Shown: positions 23,620 to 32,791 of the stretch, piece by piece
Position numbering within the stretch: the stretch's first letter is position 1
Layout: each line of letters opens with the position of its first letter
Source: UM-FILTER-33-9 sp964530235
GTDB lineage: Bacteria; Patescibacteriota; Microgenomatia; UBA1406; GWC2-37-13
Length of the DNA: 64,000 nucleotides
NCBI GenBank assembly: GCA_964530235.1
Contig: CAZGYB010000004.1
Location: 1 to 64,000, forward strand
Reading direction: 5' to 3'
The notes under the pieces: generated by a model
What the model saw: the letters and a program-made list of their open reading frames with translations, nothing else
Told to the model about the DNA's origin: nothing
The model's database searches: none
Translations under genes and position numbers: made by a program

Positions 23620-24588
23620 ATGATTATCGGTGTTGACGAAACAGGTTTTTTCAAAGGAACGAATAGCGAACAGTTTGGACTTGTTACTCTTGTTTCGGTA
23701 ACGGATTCAGAATGGAACAATTTTCAGGAGTATGTAAATCAAAATTTCCCAAAGGCATTTGAAACCACGAAAGGGAATAATATTGCATTTGCTGATAGGG
23801 TAAAAATAATTAAATATATAGGTCGACATCCTGAGATAAAATACACGACATTTATATACCAGATCAATACAGTAGATAAGGGGCTGGTAGAAGAACATCA
23901 ACGCCGACAAGCGGCAAAACTTCAAAACTGGATTTTTGATCATTTATCCACAGCAGAACCCTCATTGATAGATGAAATTAACTTACTGTGTAATCAAATA
24001 AACAATTTAAGTGAGAGCGATTATGCCAAATTCTCATTCATAACAAACGCATTTATTGAATGGCAACAATATTTCCTTTTTGATTATATTTACACTCATC
24101 GAACAAGAGATAAATGGTATATGGAGCATGTGATCGATACGCAAAATAAGCCAGAAAAGTTCAGAAAATTAGTTGTGCACACCATACAATTGACTGCCAA
24201 TGGATATAATCCGGGCTTTTCCGTTAAAACACCAGCGGAATGGGATTCTACTCATCCATATTTACAAAATCATGCGGTAGATGGAGATGTCACATTGCAA
24301 AACGGAAGAATATTTTTCAGAAATATGAAAATTGGCTCAGAACAGACAGATCCTATCTTATTCATTCCAGACTTGATTGGTAATACAATATTTAATTCAA
24401 TTCTTCACCCCAATAAGTCAGCATGGTTGAGAATGCTTGCGAGATTAAAACAAAATAGGTCGTTAGTTATGACACAAAGAGGTAGAGATGATTACTATTA
24501 TGTTGTAAGCGGATTCAATGGGGCAAGGGTTCGTTCAGATGTGAGTAGGACAATAAAGGCACATTTCCACGCAATGCGGATCTACTAA
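23620..24588 (+). CDS. DUF3800-like protein (RNase H-like fold)
   Basis: 322 residues. It opens MIIGVDETGFFKG, an N-terminal strand with Asp-Glu as in DUF3800 proteins, and continues FGLVTLVSVTDSEWNNFQEY. Central segments include WYMEHVIDTQNKPEKFRKLV (aspartate in a strand) and the C-terminal FIPDLIGNTIFNSIL, where the family has D-x-x-x-N. DUF3800 has a predicted RNase H-like nuclease fold and is widespread on mobile elements and in defence regions. The activity has not been demonstrated for most members. Family call by pattern only. It is the last gene before gene style changes at 24.9 kb. Confidence 0.7.
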   Translation: MIIGVDETGFFKGTNSEQFGLVTLVSVTDSEWNNFQEYVNQNFPKAFETTKGNNIAFADRVKIIKYIGRHPEIKYTTFIYQINTVDKGLVEEHQRRQAAKLQNWIFDHLSTAEPSLIDEINLLCNQINNLSESDYAKFSFITNAFIEWQQYFLFDYIYTHRTRDKWYMEHVIDTQNKPEKFRKLVVHTIQLTANGYNPGFSVKTPAEWDSTHPYLQNHAVDGDVTLQNGRIFFRNMKIGSEQTDPILFIPDLIGNTIFNSILHPNKSAWLRMLARLKQNRSLVMTQRGRDDYYYVVSGFNGARVRSDVSRTIKAHFHAMRIY

Positions 24589-24827
24589 GCTACCTAGTCA
24601 TATCGAGCAAAGGTTTTGAGTGTATTATCTCGCCTAAAATGTTTCTTTCTGTGATGATTCTTGCCTTTCTGGGATGGGGAAGTGTGAACTTTATGAGGAA
24701 AGGGAAGCTATTGTATCGGGTAGTGTTCCATCTGTACCTATTGATAGTTTCATAAGAGTTCATTATAGCAAACGCATAGAAATCAAAAAATAACGGTTAT
24801 CTAAATCGTTCTATCGCTCCGTATTGC
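24589..24827. other. Intergenic spacer, possible gene remnant
   Basis: No convincing gene. A 38-codon frame at 24639-24755 (MFLSVMILAFLGWGSVNFMR...) is hydrophobic but has no ribosome site, and may be a remnant or chance. This may be the right edge of the element. Confidence 0.3.
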
Positions 24828-24893
24828 ACCTCGTAGGTGTAATTGTAGATGTAATTAGTTTTATTGCAAAGTTATTAAGTAACTTTGTATAAT
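24828..24893 (+). promoter_or_regulatory. Promoter and operator-like dyad for the 79-residue gene
   Basis: The dyad ACCTCGTAGGT (24828-24838) is followed by TTGCAA (24864-24869), 18 bp, TATAAT (24888-24893), and 8 nt to the ATG at 24902. A related dyad in similar flanks occurs at 25169-25179. Confidence 0.6.
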
Positions 24894-24901
24894 GAAATTA
24901 T

Positions 24902-25141
24902 ATGGAAATCCAAACAATTTTTTATACCCTTGCAAGTATGTTCATGGTGATGGGAATAGTGTTAGTAATCAGCATTTTTTTTATTCTGTGGCGTTTGGAA
25001 AAGTCTGTCCTGGCCTTTAAAAAAAAGGCAGTAGACAATTTGACAAAAGTGGTTGACCAGAAAAAACTTGTTGGTCTTCTTTCTGTGTTTGGTCTTGGAC
25101 TCAAATGGTTTATGGAGCGGAAAAACAGAAAAACTACATAA
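24902..25141 (+). CDS. Small membrane protein
   Basis: 79 residues: MEIQTIFYTLASMFMVMGIV with the membrane helix continuing through LVISIFFILWRLE, then a basic stretch (FKKKAVDNLTKVVDQKK) and a weaker hydrophobic patch (LVGLLSVFGLGLKWF) before a basic tail. It has its own strong promoter with a leaderless start. No family recognised. It shares an upstream motif with the HD-domain gene that follows, so the two may be co-regulated. Confidence 0.7.
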   Translation: MEIQTIFYTLASMFMVMGIVLVISIFFILWRLEKSVLAFKKKAVDNLTKVVDQKKLVGLLSVFGLGLKWFMERKNRKTT

Positions 25142-25168
25142 AAATCTTTTCTTATCGCTTCAAGTAAT

Positions 25169-25209
25169 ACCTTGTAGGAGTAATTAAAACAATTGTAATT
25201 TGATATACT
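25169..25209 (+). promoter_or_regulatory. Promoter and operator-like dyad for the HD-domain gene
   Basis: ACCTTGTAGGA (25169-25179) resembles the dyad at 24828-24838, and both are preceded by ATCGCT and followed by GTAATT. The promoter is an extended -10 (TGATATACT, 25201-25209) with 6 nt to the ATG at 25216. Confidence 0.55.
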
Positions 25210-25215
25210 CATAGT

Positions 25216-27090
25216 ATGTCACATATTACAGAAAAACCCGCTGTTCCGGTAAAAACAATTGAACAACCAGGAATTCCAAGAACAAATGCACTAAATGAAA
25301 AAGCATTGTCCGATCAATTGTTAGCTGCAATGAGTTCGGATCGGATTAGTGCCGGGGGTAATTCACGGGATCTTTTACATGCTGTTGCAGGAGGTGGTGA
25401 TAGGCCTGATGCAAATATTCAATCTGAAACTCCCGCAGAGTTAAGAAACAAACGGGTGGTGGGAGAGTTGCGATCACAGCTTGAGAATAAATACAAAGAG
25501 TCAAATGATCCAAAAGTAAAAAGCGCTTTGGAATATTTTTCCCAACCAAATCGCGAAAGGGGCAATCTTACTCCGCTTGATGAAATTGCCTCAATGTACT
25601 CATTACTAGAAAATGCAGATGAACAGGTGGTAACAGAACATGCATCCCGGGTTACTGAATTTGCATTTAATCAACAACTTGATAATCCCGAGGAATACGT
25701 TTCACATGGATTTGATCACACGTTAAACGTATTGACGCATTACCGGGAAATTATTGCAAATAATCCTCAATATATTGATACGATAGCAAAAAAATATGAC
25801 ATATCACAAAGTGAAGCACGATTTTTAGCGGATATGGTAGCGGTATATCATGATTTTGGGTATCCTGCTGCTGGTGCGAAGCAACTGGGAAAAGCCGTGC
25901 ATGCACTTGAGGGAGCAGTTATTGCAGCTCGAGAGGATTTTGTTGGTTTACTACAAAATCCAAGTATTCATATCCGACATGATTTTCGGGATGCAGTTTT
26001 GTATCATGGCGCCGATAAAGTTGAAGCAACATATGAGCGAAAAGTTCAGACGAAACAGGGAGAGATACTCATGAATAGAGGACAAACAATTCGGTTGGTA
26101 ACCCAGCTGGAGGAGAACCAAGCCGATTTAGAGGATGTTCGCGTTGAGGTTGAGGATAGTGACGCTAAAGATCGTATTATGAAACTTGCGAATGAACGGA
26201 AACTTCCGATAAATGCAGATAATATACGGGTAAGGGAAGGAAGTAGTGGACTTGGAGGAAGAAAGGTGGATCTGGAACAGAAAGGAGATGCTGCTTTGGG
26301 AATAGAATATAAGGAAGTAGAGGTTGATCAAGATCCGCTTCTTGCAATGATACGGATTGCCGATAATATGGATATGTTGGCTGAGCGGTTTAGCCCTGCC
26401 CAGCGTGAGCCTGCTTTTCAAGAGATATATCATCATTTAGGAGATAAGCGTGAACCGCAATGTCAAGCATATTATGAAATTCAGGGATTAGCAAAACAGG
26501 CACAAAAAGACGGTCAAGAAGCAGGTACTACCTCACTTCCAGACAGGGCTGCAATTGAAGCAAAACTAAAAGCAGTTGCGTCTTTGGATCCCAATGAAAT
26601 TAAACTATTTTGCGATTCTTTTTTTGCCGAGCAAACATCAGGTAAACCTAAAACATTCAACGATTTGGAAAAGGCTTGGAAAATGCATGTAGCCGAGTCG
26701 ATACTTAATCAGGAAAAATATAGAGATATGGATGTTCAAACAAGAGAAAAAGTTCTTGCAATGGCAAATAAACAAACAGGGGAATCGTTTAGACATTTTG
26801 GTGGTTGCGAGGCGGTGACCGGCATTCAACTTGTTGACGGGAAAATAATTGTCGATGTCGATGCAAAAAAGTACGATGATTTATCGCAGACGTATGCCGA
26901 TGAAAAAAGCAGTAATGGATCTGAAATTCAGGTACCGGTTGCAGATTACCAAATTTGGCGGATGTGGAGTGCGTTACAATGTGTAAAAGTACAAGCTGGA
27001 TCAGAAAAGGGAATTCCAATTTTTGTACGAAAAATACAGGATGGAAATTCAGAAAAACCGGTTGTATGGCTCAATCCTGAAACCCGCTGA
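25216..27090 (+). CDS. HD-domain phosphohydrolase-like protein
   Basis: 624 residues. The HD fold metal ligands can be placed: HGFDHTLNVLTHYRE near residue 164, VAVYHDFGYPAAGAKQLGKA near 210 (the His-Asp pair), RHDFRDAVLYHG near 253, and MIRIADNMDMLAERF near 379 (the last Asp). Between these lie insertions with charged and beta-rich sequence. HD proteins are metal-dependent phosphohydrolases of nucleotides or cyclic dinucleotides; the substrate here cannot be told. The N-terminal 130 residues and the C-terminal 180 (VDGKIIVDVDAKKYDDL) match nothing known to me. No signal peptide. The message appears leaderless. Shares an upstream motif with the small membrane gene before it. Confidence 0.82.
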   Translation: MSHITEKPAVPVKTIEQPGIPRTNALNEKALSDQLLAAMSSDRISAGGNSRDLLHAVAGGGDRPDANIQSETPAELRNKRVVGELRSQLENKYKESNDPKVKSALEYFSQPNRERGNLTPLDEIASMYSLLENADEQVVTEHASRVTEFAFNQQLDNPEEYVSHGFDHTLNVLTHYREIIANNPQYIDTIAKKYDISQSEARFLADMVAVYHDFGYPAAGAKQLGKAVHALEGAVIAAREDFVGLLQNPSIHIRHDFRDAVLYHGADKVEATYERKVQTKQGEILMNRGQTIRLVTQLEENQADLEDVRVEVEDSDAKDRIMKLANERKLPINADNIRVREGSSGLGGRKVDLEQKGDAALGIEYKEVEVDQDPLLAMIRIADNMDMLAERFSPAQREPAFQEIYHHLGDKREPQCQAYYEIQGLAKQAQKDGQEAGTTSLPDRAAIEAKLKAVASLDPNEIKLFCDSFFAEQTSGKPKTFNDLEKAWKMHVAESILNQEKYRDMDVQTREKVLAMANKQTGESFRHFGGCEAVTGIQLVDGKIIVDVDAKKYDDLSQTYADEKSSNGSEIQVPVADYQIWRMWSALQCVKVQAGSEKGIPIFVRKIQDGNSEKPVVWLNPETR

Positions 27091-27097
27091 TTAAATC

Positions 27098-29269
27098 TTA
27101 ATTGATTATTTCAAATTTCTGCCCTTTGACCGTGTATCGGTGCACCGGAATACCTTGATTTTGTATCACGTCAAGTCGGGCATCATATACATTTGAATGT
27201 TCACCTGGATCATTATGATAGCCGATAAGAACGGGGATACCCTTTTCAGTTAATCGTTGAATAAATTGTATCATAGACTGCCAGGAAGAAGCGTCTTTAA
27301 CATCAGTATCAAAATTATCAAGCATCAGCACTTTCGCTGAACCAAAAAGTGCATGGCTACCCGTTGCTGCAAGGGCATACCGTTTTCTGAAGTATGAATC
27401 GGTACTTGTCCAGTTGCCGAGTTCAAAGGCGTCAAGCTCCGCTTGAGAAAACAGTCCGGATTCATACAGAAAAGTTCGAATTTGCAGTTCGCTCAGGCTT
27501 GGGTGGAACGAGGGGATCGGATCGTTGACAGAAACCCCTCCGCACCGTTCATAATGTACCGGATGTTCATCTCCGGTATGGAGATCTAAGATAGATCCGT
27601 CGCGATTTTTTTGAAGCGCAATGCCTCGGGGATGATTTATTCTGTCTGAAAGAGCACCAAGAATTCTGCTGAGTCCAGCATGCTGGGGAAGTTCAAGCAG
27701 TGTTACACCGGGGCGAAGGAGAAGCTCTGTATTGCGAAGTAGTATGTTGCCTTCGATGCCAAGACTGTAACCAGTAAAAAGCGCAGATCCGGCAGGTTCT
27801 GCCTGGAGTTTTTGTACCGCAGCTTCTATTTCCTCGGGTGAATACTTTCCCGCGAGTGCTTCGCAGTGCTGTTTCCATAACGCAGGAGTGCCAATGCTTA
27901 AGTCAAACATGCGTAAAAGTTCTCGGAATAAAATCAAGGAAGCTCGGCCTGCGTGGATATCAGATAATTCGGAAAGATTCTCCGTATGATGACCTGCGAC
28001 CATTGCAATAACTGCAGTCTCAGGCAGGTTTAAACCCGCTGCATTTGCAATGGCGGGAAGATACCGGCCCAATGCTGAGATAAAATGGCTGCCCAAGTGA
28101 AGTGTGTCGCCTGTTGGTCTAAAAGGGTTCGCACGAATGAGGGGTTGAAAATAAAGAGTAAGTGCGATTGAAGAACCAAGTATAAATGACATCAATTGAT
28201 AATTTCCTGAGAGCGCAAGCGCACCAGATATACTCAGAGTTGGCGCCATAGCTTCTTCTACCTGGGGAGGAATACCTTCTGCTTCAGCAAGCGCCCCTGC
28301 GATAGATTGGAGTTGTTTACTCAGGTCACCAGGAGTCAATCCATGCATGCGTGCATCAGACTTATAACGTTCACTTAAATAATCTATTATTGGCTCAAGT
28401 CCGGCACCGGCCGTTTTTTGTGCACGCTTTTCATAGTATTCAGTGAGGGCTTCAGTGAGGATAAGTCCGGAAACCAGCAAAAAATTGAGACCATTAAAAC
28501 GATTCGGCTGTTGAGTTTGAATTCGCGAAACAGTGAGACCTTCGTATAAACTTTGAATAAGTATCATTACCCTTTCCATAAGTCTTCGTTTTACCGTGTC
28601 TTTTTCAAAAGTATCAACTATTTTAGGGTCGACAAATTTTCGGAGTATATCAAAATCCGGACCTTGAAGACGGTATTCTGTTCCGGATGGATAAGAGCTT
28701 AAGAAACGTTGTATGACTCGTTCAAGCGGTTTGCGTGTTGACTGGGTGAGTTGAGGTTTTTCAGGCAGAAGCACTGCTTTACAGCGGGGATCAACAGTGA
28801 GATGGCCGAGTCCAATATTTGGCGGTGCAACACGGTATCTTTGGTTTGTTTCCAGATGTTTTTTAAGATCTTGTTCAGAGAGTATTATAATACTCGTATC
28901 TCGCATTTGAAATAGGTGTGTCATCAGCCAGCCGGATGTATTGTAGTCCAAAGCAACAGAAAAAACATCAAACTCCCCCCGTTCATCCAATCCGGCTCCT
29001 TCATATGCTGCAGCAAAATGAGGAGGTGGATATTTTTTTTGCTTAAATTCTTGAACTAGCGGTTCGAAGTGCTTATACAGCGTTCCGTTGATATTGTATC
29101 GATCGGGATGTTCTAAGTCAGTGGGTTGGCAGGTGAAAGGAGCAAGCTGCAGGCCAACTCTTTGAAATGCGTATCCTCCTCCAAAAGCAGGGTGAACTTG
29201 TATTAAACAAAGAGCAACCGGAGATAAGTTTGGCTCACGTTCGGGTACCGGTTGTTGTTCCGTTGTCAT
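27098..29269 (-). CDS. Protein with a possible degenerate ABC-type ATPase domain
   Basis: 723 residues from the ATG at 29269 (MTTEQQPVPEREPNLSPVAL). An upstream TTG at 29296 falls inside the promoter -10 region and is rejected. The N-terminal 400 residues are of unknown kind with some hydrophobic helices (YQLMSFILGSSIALTLYF). The C-terminal 250 resemble an ABC ATPase in order of parts: GNILLRNTELLLRPGVTLLE where a Walker A should follow but reads LPQHAGLSRILG without the Gly-Lys-Ser/Thr; then a Q-loop-like VSVNDPIPSFHPSLSEL; KVLMLDNFDTDVKDASSW like a Walker B and D-loop, with Asn in place of the catalytic Glu; and GIPVLIGYHNDPGEH like the H-loop. It would be a pseudo-ATPase. The fold call is tentative. 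Confidence 0.8.
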   Translation of the reverse strand: MTTEQQPVPEREPNLSPVALCLIQVHPAFGGGYAFQRVGLQLAPFTCQPTDLEHPDRYNINGTLYKHFEPLVQEFKQKKYPPPHFAAAYEGAGLDERGEFDVFSVALDYNTSGWLMTHLFQMRDTSIIILSEQDLKKHLETNQRYRVAPPNIGLGHLTVDPRCKAVLLPEKPQLTQSTRKPLERVIQRFLSSYPSGTEYRLQGPDFDILRKFVDPKIVDTFEKDTVKRRLMERVMILIQSLYEGLTVSRIQTQQPNRFNGLNFLLVSGLILTEALTEYYEKRAQKTAGAGLEPIIDYLSERYKSDARMHGLTPGDLSKQLQSIAGALAEAEGIPPQVEEAMAPTLSISGALALSGNYQLMSFILGSSIALTLYFQPLIRANPFRPTGDTLHLGSHFISALGRYLPAIANAAGLNLPETAVIAMVAGHHTENLSELSDIHAGRASLILFRELLRMFDLSIGTPALWKQHCEALAGKYSPEEIEAAVQKLQAEPAGSALFTGYSLGIEGNILLRNTELLLRPGVTLLELPQHAGLSRILGALSDRINHPRGIALQKNRDGSILDLHTGDEHPVHYERCGGVSVNDPIPSFHPSLSELQIRTFLYESGLFSQAELDAFELGNWTSTDSYFRKRYALAATGSHALFGSAKVLMLDNFDTDVKDASSWQSMIQFIQRLTEKGIPVLIGYHNDPGEHSNVYDARLDVIQNQGIPVHRYTVKGQKFEIIN

Positions 29270-29286
29270 ACAAGGGCAAGGCGCAT

Positions 29287-29315
29287 AGTATACCAAAAAA
29301 ATCCCTTTATCTCAA
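29287..29315 (-). promoter_or_regulatory. Promoter for the 723-residue gene
   Basis: On the minus strand TTGAGA (29315-29310), 17 bp, TATACT (29292-29287), then 17 nt to the ATG at 29269. Confidence 0.5.
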
Positions 29316-29342
29316 TCTAAATATGTATTCATAATCAATTAG

Positions 29343-29348
29343 TATAAT
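29343..29348 (+). promoter_or_regulatory. -10 element of the 831-residue gene
   Basis: TATAAT at 29343-29348 with 6 nt to the ATG at 29355, which implies a leaderless transcript. No good -35 seen. Confidence 0.5.
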
Positions 29349-29354
29349 AAGATT

Positions 29355-31850
29355 ATGGTAGAAAAAAGTCGTGTATCACCAGTAGTTCAGTATCGACCAG
29401 ATATCCAAAAACTTATCGGTGGAATGAGTAAGTTGAAGGAGAGGAAGCGACTTGATGAGGTGGATAAACTGATAACTGTTAAAACAGAAGGGTCATATGA
29501 TATTTTCTCACTTGTCGAACTGACGCATCTTGGTTTGTCTCTTGCCGTGGGTTCTTCGTATACCGAAGAAGGAAAAAAAATTCTGCAGGGTGTGGACGGA
29601 TATCTTGCCCGGCACGATGTACTATGCAAGTATTTGCTTCCTCCGGTTGTGAGAGAATTTGAGTCAGGAGAGTTAGGAGAACTGCCTGATGCTACTAAAT
29701 TCGACTCGCTAAAAACGCTTTCCGGTGAAATAGATATATTACTGCAAAGATATAGAGCACGTTATAAAAAAGACCAGTTCTCTATCGATACGAATCAAAT
29801 AGAGCTCACTCATTTGTTAGAGAGTCTTCCGCGCTTGCTTGAAGTTTCGAGTGAAGAAGCAGCGGTAACCCTGGTATTCAATCGTTCAGCAAAGGCCCGT
29901 GAAGCTCGGATTAAATTGCGATTAGCTCATCAGGGTGTTCCATTGCCTTCTGATAAGGTCTCAGCAGCCGAGAAAGAGGAAGCGGGGATCAGTGAAGCGA
30001 ACAATCGAAAAAAAAGAGTAGTTGAACAGGGATTTCAGTTAATGTCTGCAAACGACAGACTACTGCATTGTCCGGATGAACTGCTTGATATTGCAATGAT
30101 CGATCATGAGCAGATGGAGGGTTATGATTTTACTCGTCAGGAGTTTGGTGGAGTCAGTTTAACCGGCTTATTAAGTATGGGGAATCCACGGGATAGGGCT
30201 GTGCGGACAATGCGGTATTTGTCTGCTCTTCCAAAAGGGGATTTATTTTGGCGACAGATAATGCAGCGTGTGTTTTTATTGCCACAGATGGTGCAGTCGC
30301 AGGGTGGTTTCAAACATGCAGACTGGCTGGAGGGGATAGTTGAAACCCAACGGTTGCTCGGATCAGAATTTTTTGCACAGGCACTTTATCCGGTTTCTGG
30401 TCAAGGAAAATCAGAATTGATTGCTGCCATGAGTAAGTTTGTTGGCGGTTTAGACCCTATGACGTTTCAGTATTTCATAGCAACCATGATTAATGGGGTG
30501 CGGTTTACTCCTTCTACAATCAAACTTCTTCGTCCGGAAACAGATGTAAGCGAATATATACTTACGAGTGATTTTTATTCACGATTGGTGACCGCATACA
30601 ATCAGGCGATTCTTGCAGAAGGGAGAGTTCTCAAAGTACTTCTTGTTGAAGAAGTTATTGACTGGTTTATCCGGACTAAGCAAAGTGAGTTAGAGCACTT
30701 TGCAGGTATTTTTTTCCGTAACCCGAAACAGCGAGATCATTTTCGTTCAATAATTGCGGATTTATTATCCCAAAGCTTTCAAGAATCCCACAGTCAGTTT
30801 ATTTTACAAGTATTAAGCGATAGGATTGGAGCTAATGTTCTGACTGAGTTTGATGAACAAAAGCAGGCCGAACTAAGCACTGTTGGAAATTCTATGATAG
30901 GAAAATACAGCGATCAAGGAATGATGGGGTACTGGCCTTCCGCTGAAACCCGTTCTACAGTAGTTTTTGACGGTCGGAGTTTTGAAACACTTCTCGGGTT
31001 TGAATCAATTTCTTTTTTTACCCCTCCGCTCGAAGAAGCAGAAGGGGAAAATATTGAATTCTTACTTAATCTACAGGACCCGAAGGTGAGTATTTCCGGT
31101 CATATTCCGGTGAATTTTTTGGCGGGTTCAGAAGACTTGGTTCTGTCTGTTGATTTTTCTCAAAACCCCGCATTGACAGAACTGATTCGAATTATGGTAG
31201 TTTCAAACTTTCATGATCTGGTCCTTCGCAATAGGTTGATGGGTTTAAGCTCAACTCAATCGGGTGGTGGTTTGCAGAGACAAAAAAGAAGAAATAAAGA
31301 AATGGCGGGGGGAGAAATCCGTATTCCGAGAAGTGGAAGAAGTGTATTGGATGGTAATCTTAGCGCTGGAGAAGTGAGAATTGGATCGAGTCAGCTTGCA
31401 GGCGATATCGATACACATAGCAAAATTTCGGATCAATCCTATATCCCTCGACGTATAGATCCGCATCCGGTTGCGTTGCGGGGAGCAAAAGACTACCAGT
31501 CAGCAGTTAGAGAGTATTTAGAGTTAAGAGAGTCGGGAGATTCAGGTGAGGTATTATCAGAAGCCGGAGAAGCAGTTCGAAGCTCATACGAAGATATGTA
31601 TCATATAAGTTCTGAAAAGCAAAGATTACTTGATTCGCTGCCTTCTTCATTTCGAGATGATATGCGTACTATAATTGATCCATTAACAGGAGAGTTAATA
31701 TATTTGACGACATGGGTAGTTGAACATGTACGACCAAAACCAAACAGGGAAGAATTGTCATCTCCTTTCAAAATGTATGAACGGTTTTACAGAAAAGGTC
31801 CGCAGTCGCGGTTTCTTGATAGCGTTATGGTTAAGGTTTTCAAAGACTAA
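29355..31850 (+). CDS. Large protein of unknown function
   Basis: 831 residues from MVEKSRVSPVVQYRPDIQKL. It is mostly helical and charged, with no signal peptide, membrane segment or known motif. A beta-rich stretch near residues 555-610 contains VVFDGRSFETLLGFESISFF and KVSISGHIPVNFLAGSEDLV. A low-complexity basic/Gly part follows near 635-680 (GGGLQRQKRRNKEMAGGEIR). The gene is divergent from the 723-residue gene and shares its promoter region, so the two could be functionally linked. I do not recognise the family. Confidence 0.78.
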   Translation: MVEKSRVSPVVQYRPDIQKLIGGMSKLKERKRLDEVDKLITVKTEGSYDIFSLVELTHLGLSLAVGSSYTEEGKKILQGVDGYLARHDVLCKYLLPPVVREFESGELGELPDATKFDSLKTLSGEIDILLQRYRARYKKDQFSIDTNQIELTHLLESLPRLLEVSSEEAAVTLVFNRSAKAREARIKLRLAHQGVPLPSDKVSAAEKEEAGISEANNRKKRVVEQGFQLMSANDRLLHCPDELLDIAMIDHEQMEGYDFTRQEFGGVSLTGLLSMGNPRDRAVRTMRYLSALPKGDLFWRQIMQRVFLLPQMVQSQGGFKHADWLEGIVETQRLLGSEFFAQALYPVSGQGKSELIAAMSKFVGGLDPMTFQYFIATMINGVRFTPSTIKLLRPETDVSEYILTSDFYSRLVTAYNQAILAEGRVLKVLLVEEVIDWFIRTKQSELEHFAGIFFRNPKQRDHFRSIIADLLSQSFQESHSQFILQVLSDRIGANVLTEFDEQKQAELSTVGNSMIGKYSDQGMMGYWPSAETRSTVVFDGRSFETLLGFESISFFTPPLEEAEGENIEFLLNLQDPKVSISGHIPVNFLAGSEDLVLSVDFSQNPALTELIRIMVVSNFHDLVLRNRLMGLSSTQSGGGLQRQKRRNKEMAGGEIRIPRSGRSVLDGNLSAGEVRIGSSQLAGDIDTHSKISDQSYIPRRIDPHPVALRGAKDYQSAVREYLELRESGDSGEVLSEAGEAVRSSYEDMYHISSEKQRLLDSLPSSFRDDMRTIIDPLTGELIYLTTWVVEHVRPKPNREELSSPFKMYERFYRKGPQSRFLDSVMVKVFKD

Positions 31851-31882
31851 AGAACCATAAACCTTCTTTACTTAATCTCGGA

Positions 31883-32791
31883 TTAAAGGATGAGCGAGAG
31901 GACAAGAATGATTGCGGGAATAAGAATTGCAGCAAAAGCGGGCACTCCGCTTACCGGAACGGGTGGTTTTGTTGGCTGTGAAGTCGGATATGGCGTAGCC
32001 TGAGCAATATATACTTTGGTTGGAGTTGGATATGGCGTGTATGTTGGGTATGGTGTTGCTGTGGGCGCGACAGTTGGTGGGCGCGGGGTGACTGTTGCAG
32101 TAGGCTGGATAGTCGGCACCGGGGTATTTGTAGGTTGCGGAGTTGGTGTTTGAGTTGGTGTTGGCGTTCGTGTTGGTGTTGGAGTCCGGGTAGGCGTCGG
32201 CGTTCTTGTTGGTGTTGGCGTTCGCGTTGGTGTTGGAGTCCGGGTAGGCGTTGGCGTTCTTGTTGGAGTGGGGGTTGCAGTGCTTATTGGAACAGGCGTA
32301 TTGGTTGGCTGGGGTGTTGGCGTTCGCGTTGGTGTTGGAGTCCGGGTAGGCGTTGGAGTCCGTGTTGGGGTTGGAGTTCGTGTTGGTGTGGGTGTATTGG
32401 TGAGTCGGGGGGTCGGAGTTGCGCTGGGCCGTGGGGATGGTGTTGCTGTTGGCCGGTTTGTTGGTTGAGGTGTTGCAGTGGGCTCTTGCGGGTTGGAGCA
32501 CTCTTTGTCGCAGACGGTGTCGTCGCATTTGAGAAAACATGACTGTCCGCATCCGGTAATATCTGACGCATATCGTTTGTAGTTTGTGCACCACCTTACC
32601 GTTCCGTCATCACAGGTGTCATAGTATCCATTATCATTACTTGGACAGCCTGGGTCGCTTTCGCAGGTTGCACGGACTTTTTCGGTTTGCACCGGTTTTT
32701 GAATCGCCCTGTTTGTTACAAAAATAAAGAGAAGCCCTGAAAGTATGGTAGTAACAAATACGGCGATAGGAATAAATCGCTGCTTATTCAT
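31883..32791 (-). CDS. Surface protein with TPTPTR repeats between two membrane segments
   Basis: 302 residues from the ATG at 32791 ([20 protein letters not shown]), which overlaps the stop of the upstream gene. An in-frame ATG at 32836 would extend far into that gene and is less likely. After the N-terminal membrane anchor comes a Cys-rich module ([20 protein letters not shown], then WCTNY, then [18 protein letters not shown]), then about 150 residues of Thr-Pro repeats of the form TPTPTR, and a C-terminal hydrophobic helix ([17 protein letters not shown]) after VPVSGVP. Such a Thr/Pro rod probably spans the cell envelope and could be O-glycosylated. It is third in an operon with the O-antigen-ligase-like gene and the FNIII gene. 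Confidence 0.82.
   Translation of the reverse strand: MNKQRFIPIAVFVTTILSGLLFIFVTNRAIQKPVQTEKVRATCESDPGCPSNDNGYYDTCDDGTVRWCTNYKRYASDITGCGQSCFLKCDDTVCDKECSNPQEPTATPQPTNRPTATPSPRPSATPTPRLTNTPTPTRTPTPTRTPTPTRTPTPTRTPTPQPTNTPVPISTATPTPTRTPTPTRTPTPTRTPTPTRTPTPTRTPTPTRTPTPTQTPTPQPTNTPVPTIQPTATVTPRPPTVAPTATPYPTYTPYPTPTKVYIAQATPYPTSQPTKPPVPVSGVPAFAAILIPAIILVLSLIL
32140..32415. repeat. Imperfect tandem repeat encoding TPTPTR units
   Basis: Units of 12-18 bases built on GTTGGTGTTGGAGT and related forms recur through this stretch. They encode TPTPTR on the minus strand. Unit number may vary between strains. Confidence 0.75.

Larger units (their letters stand above)
17753..24588. mobile_element. Putative integrated element next to ychF (right boundary uncertain)
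   Basis: The block begins with a large serine recombinase gene whose tail runs into ychF. It then holds small accessory genes (SpoVG-like, DUF5659-like), a structured RNA, an HTH protein resembling phage terminase small subunits, an AlbA_2 protein and a DUF3800-like protein. These differ from the large scaffold-like proteins on both sides. No capsid, terminase large subunit, replication or conjugation genes were found, so it is either a small integrative element or a degraded one. The right end is placed after the DUF3800-like gene only because gene style changes there. Confidence 0.5.

Noticed and set aside
24639..24755. 38-codon hydrophobic ORF in the spacer
   Set aside because: No ribosome site or promoter at a useful distance; it could be a remnant, so it is noted only in the spacer entry.
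29270..29296. TTG start for the pseudo-ABC protein
   Set aside because: It falls inside the promoter -10 region, while an ATG at 29269 follows at a normal distance.
32140..32415. CRISPR-like regular repeats
   Set aside because: Units are short, contiguous and in frame, with no unique spacers; they encode a Thr-Pro rod.
32135..32542. Plus-strand Trp/Arg/Cys-rich ORF over the repeat
   Set aside because: Antisense shadow of the repeat protein; the composition is not protein-like.
31872..32594. 240-residue Asn/Thr-rich ORF overlapping the TPTPTR gene
   Set aside because: It is another frame of the same repeat DNA on the same strand; the composition is an artefact of the repeat, and it has no anchor or start signal.
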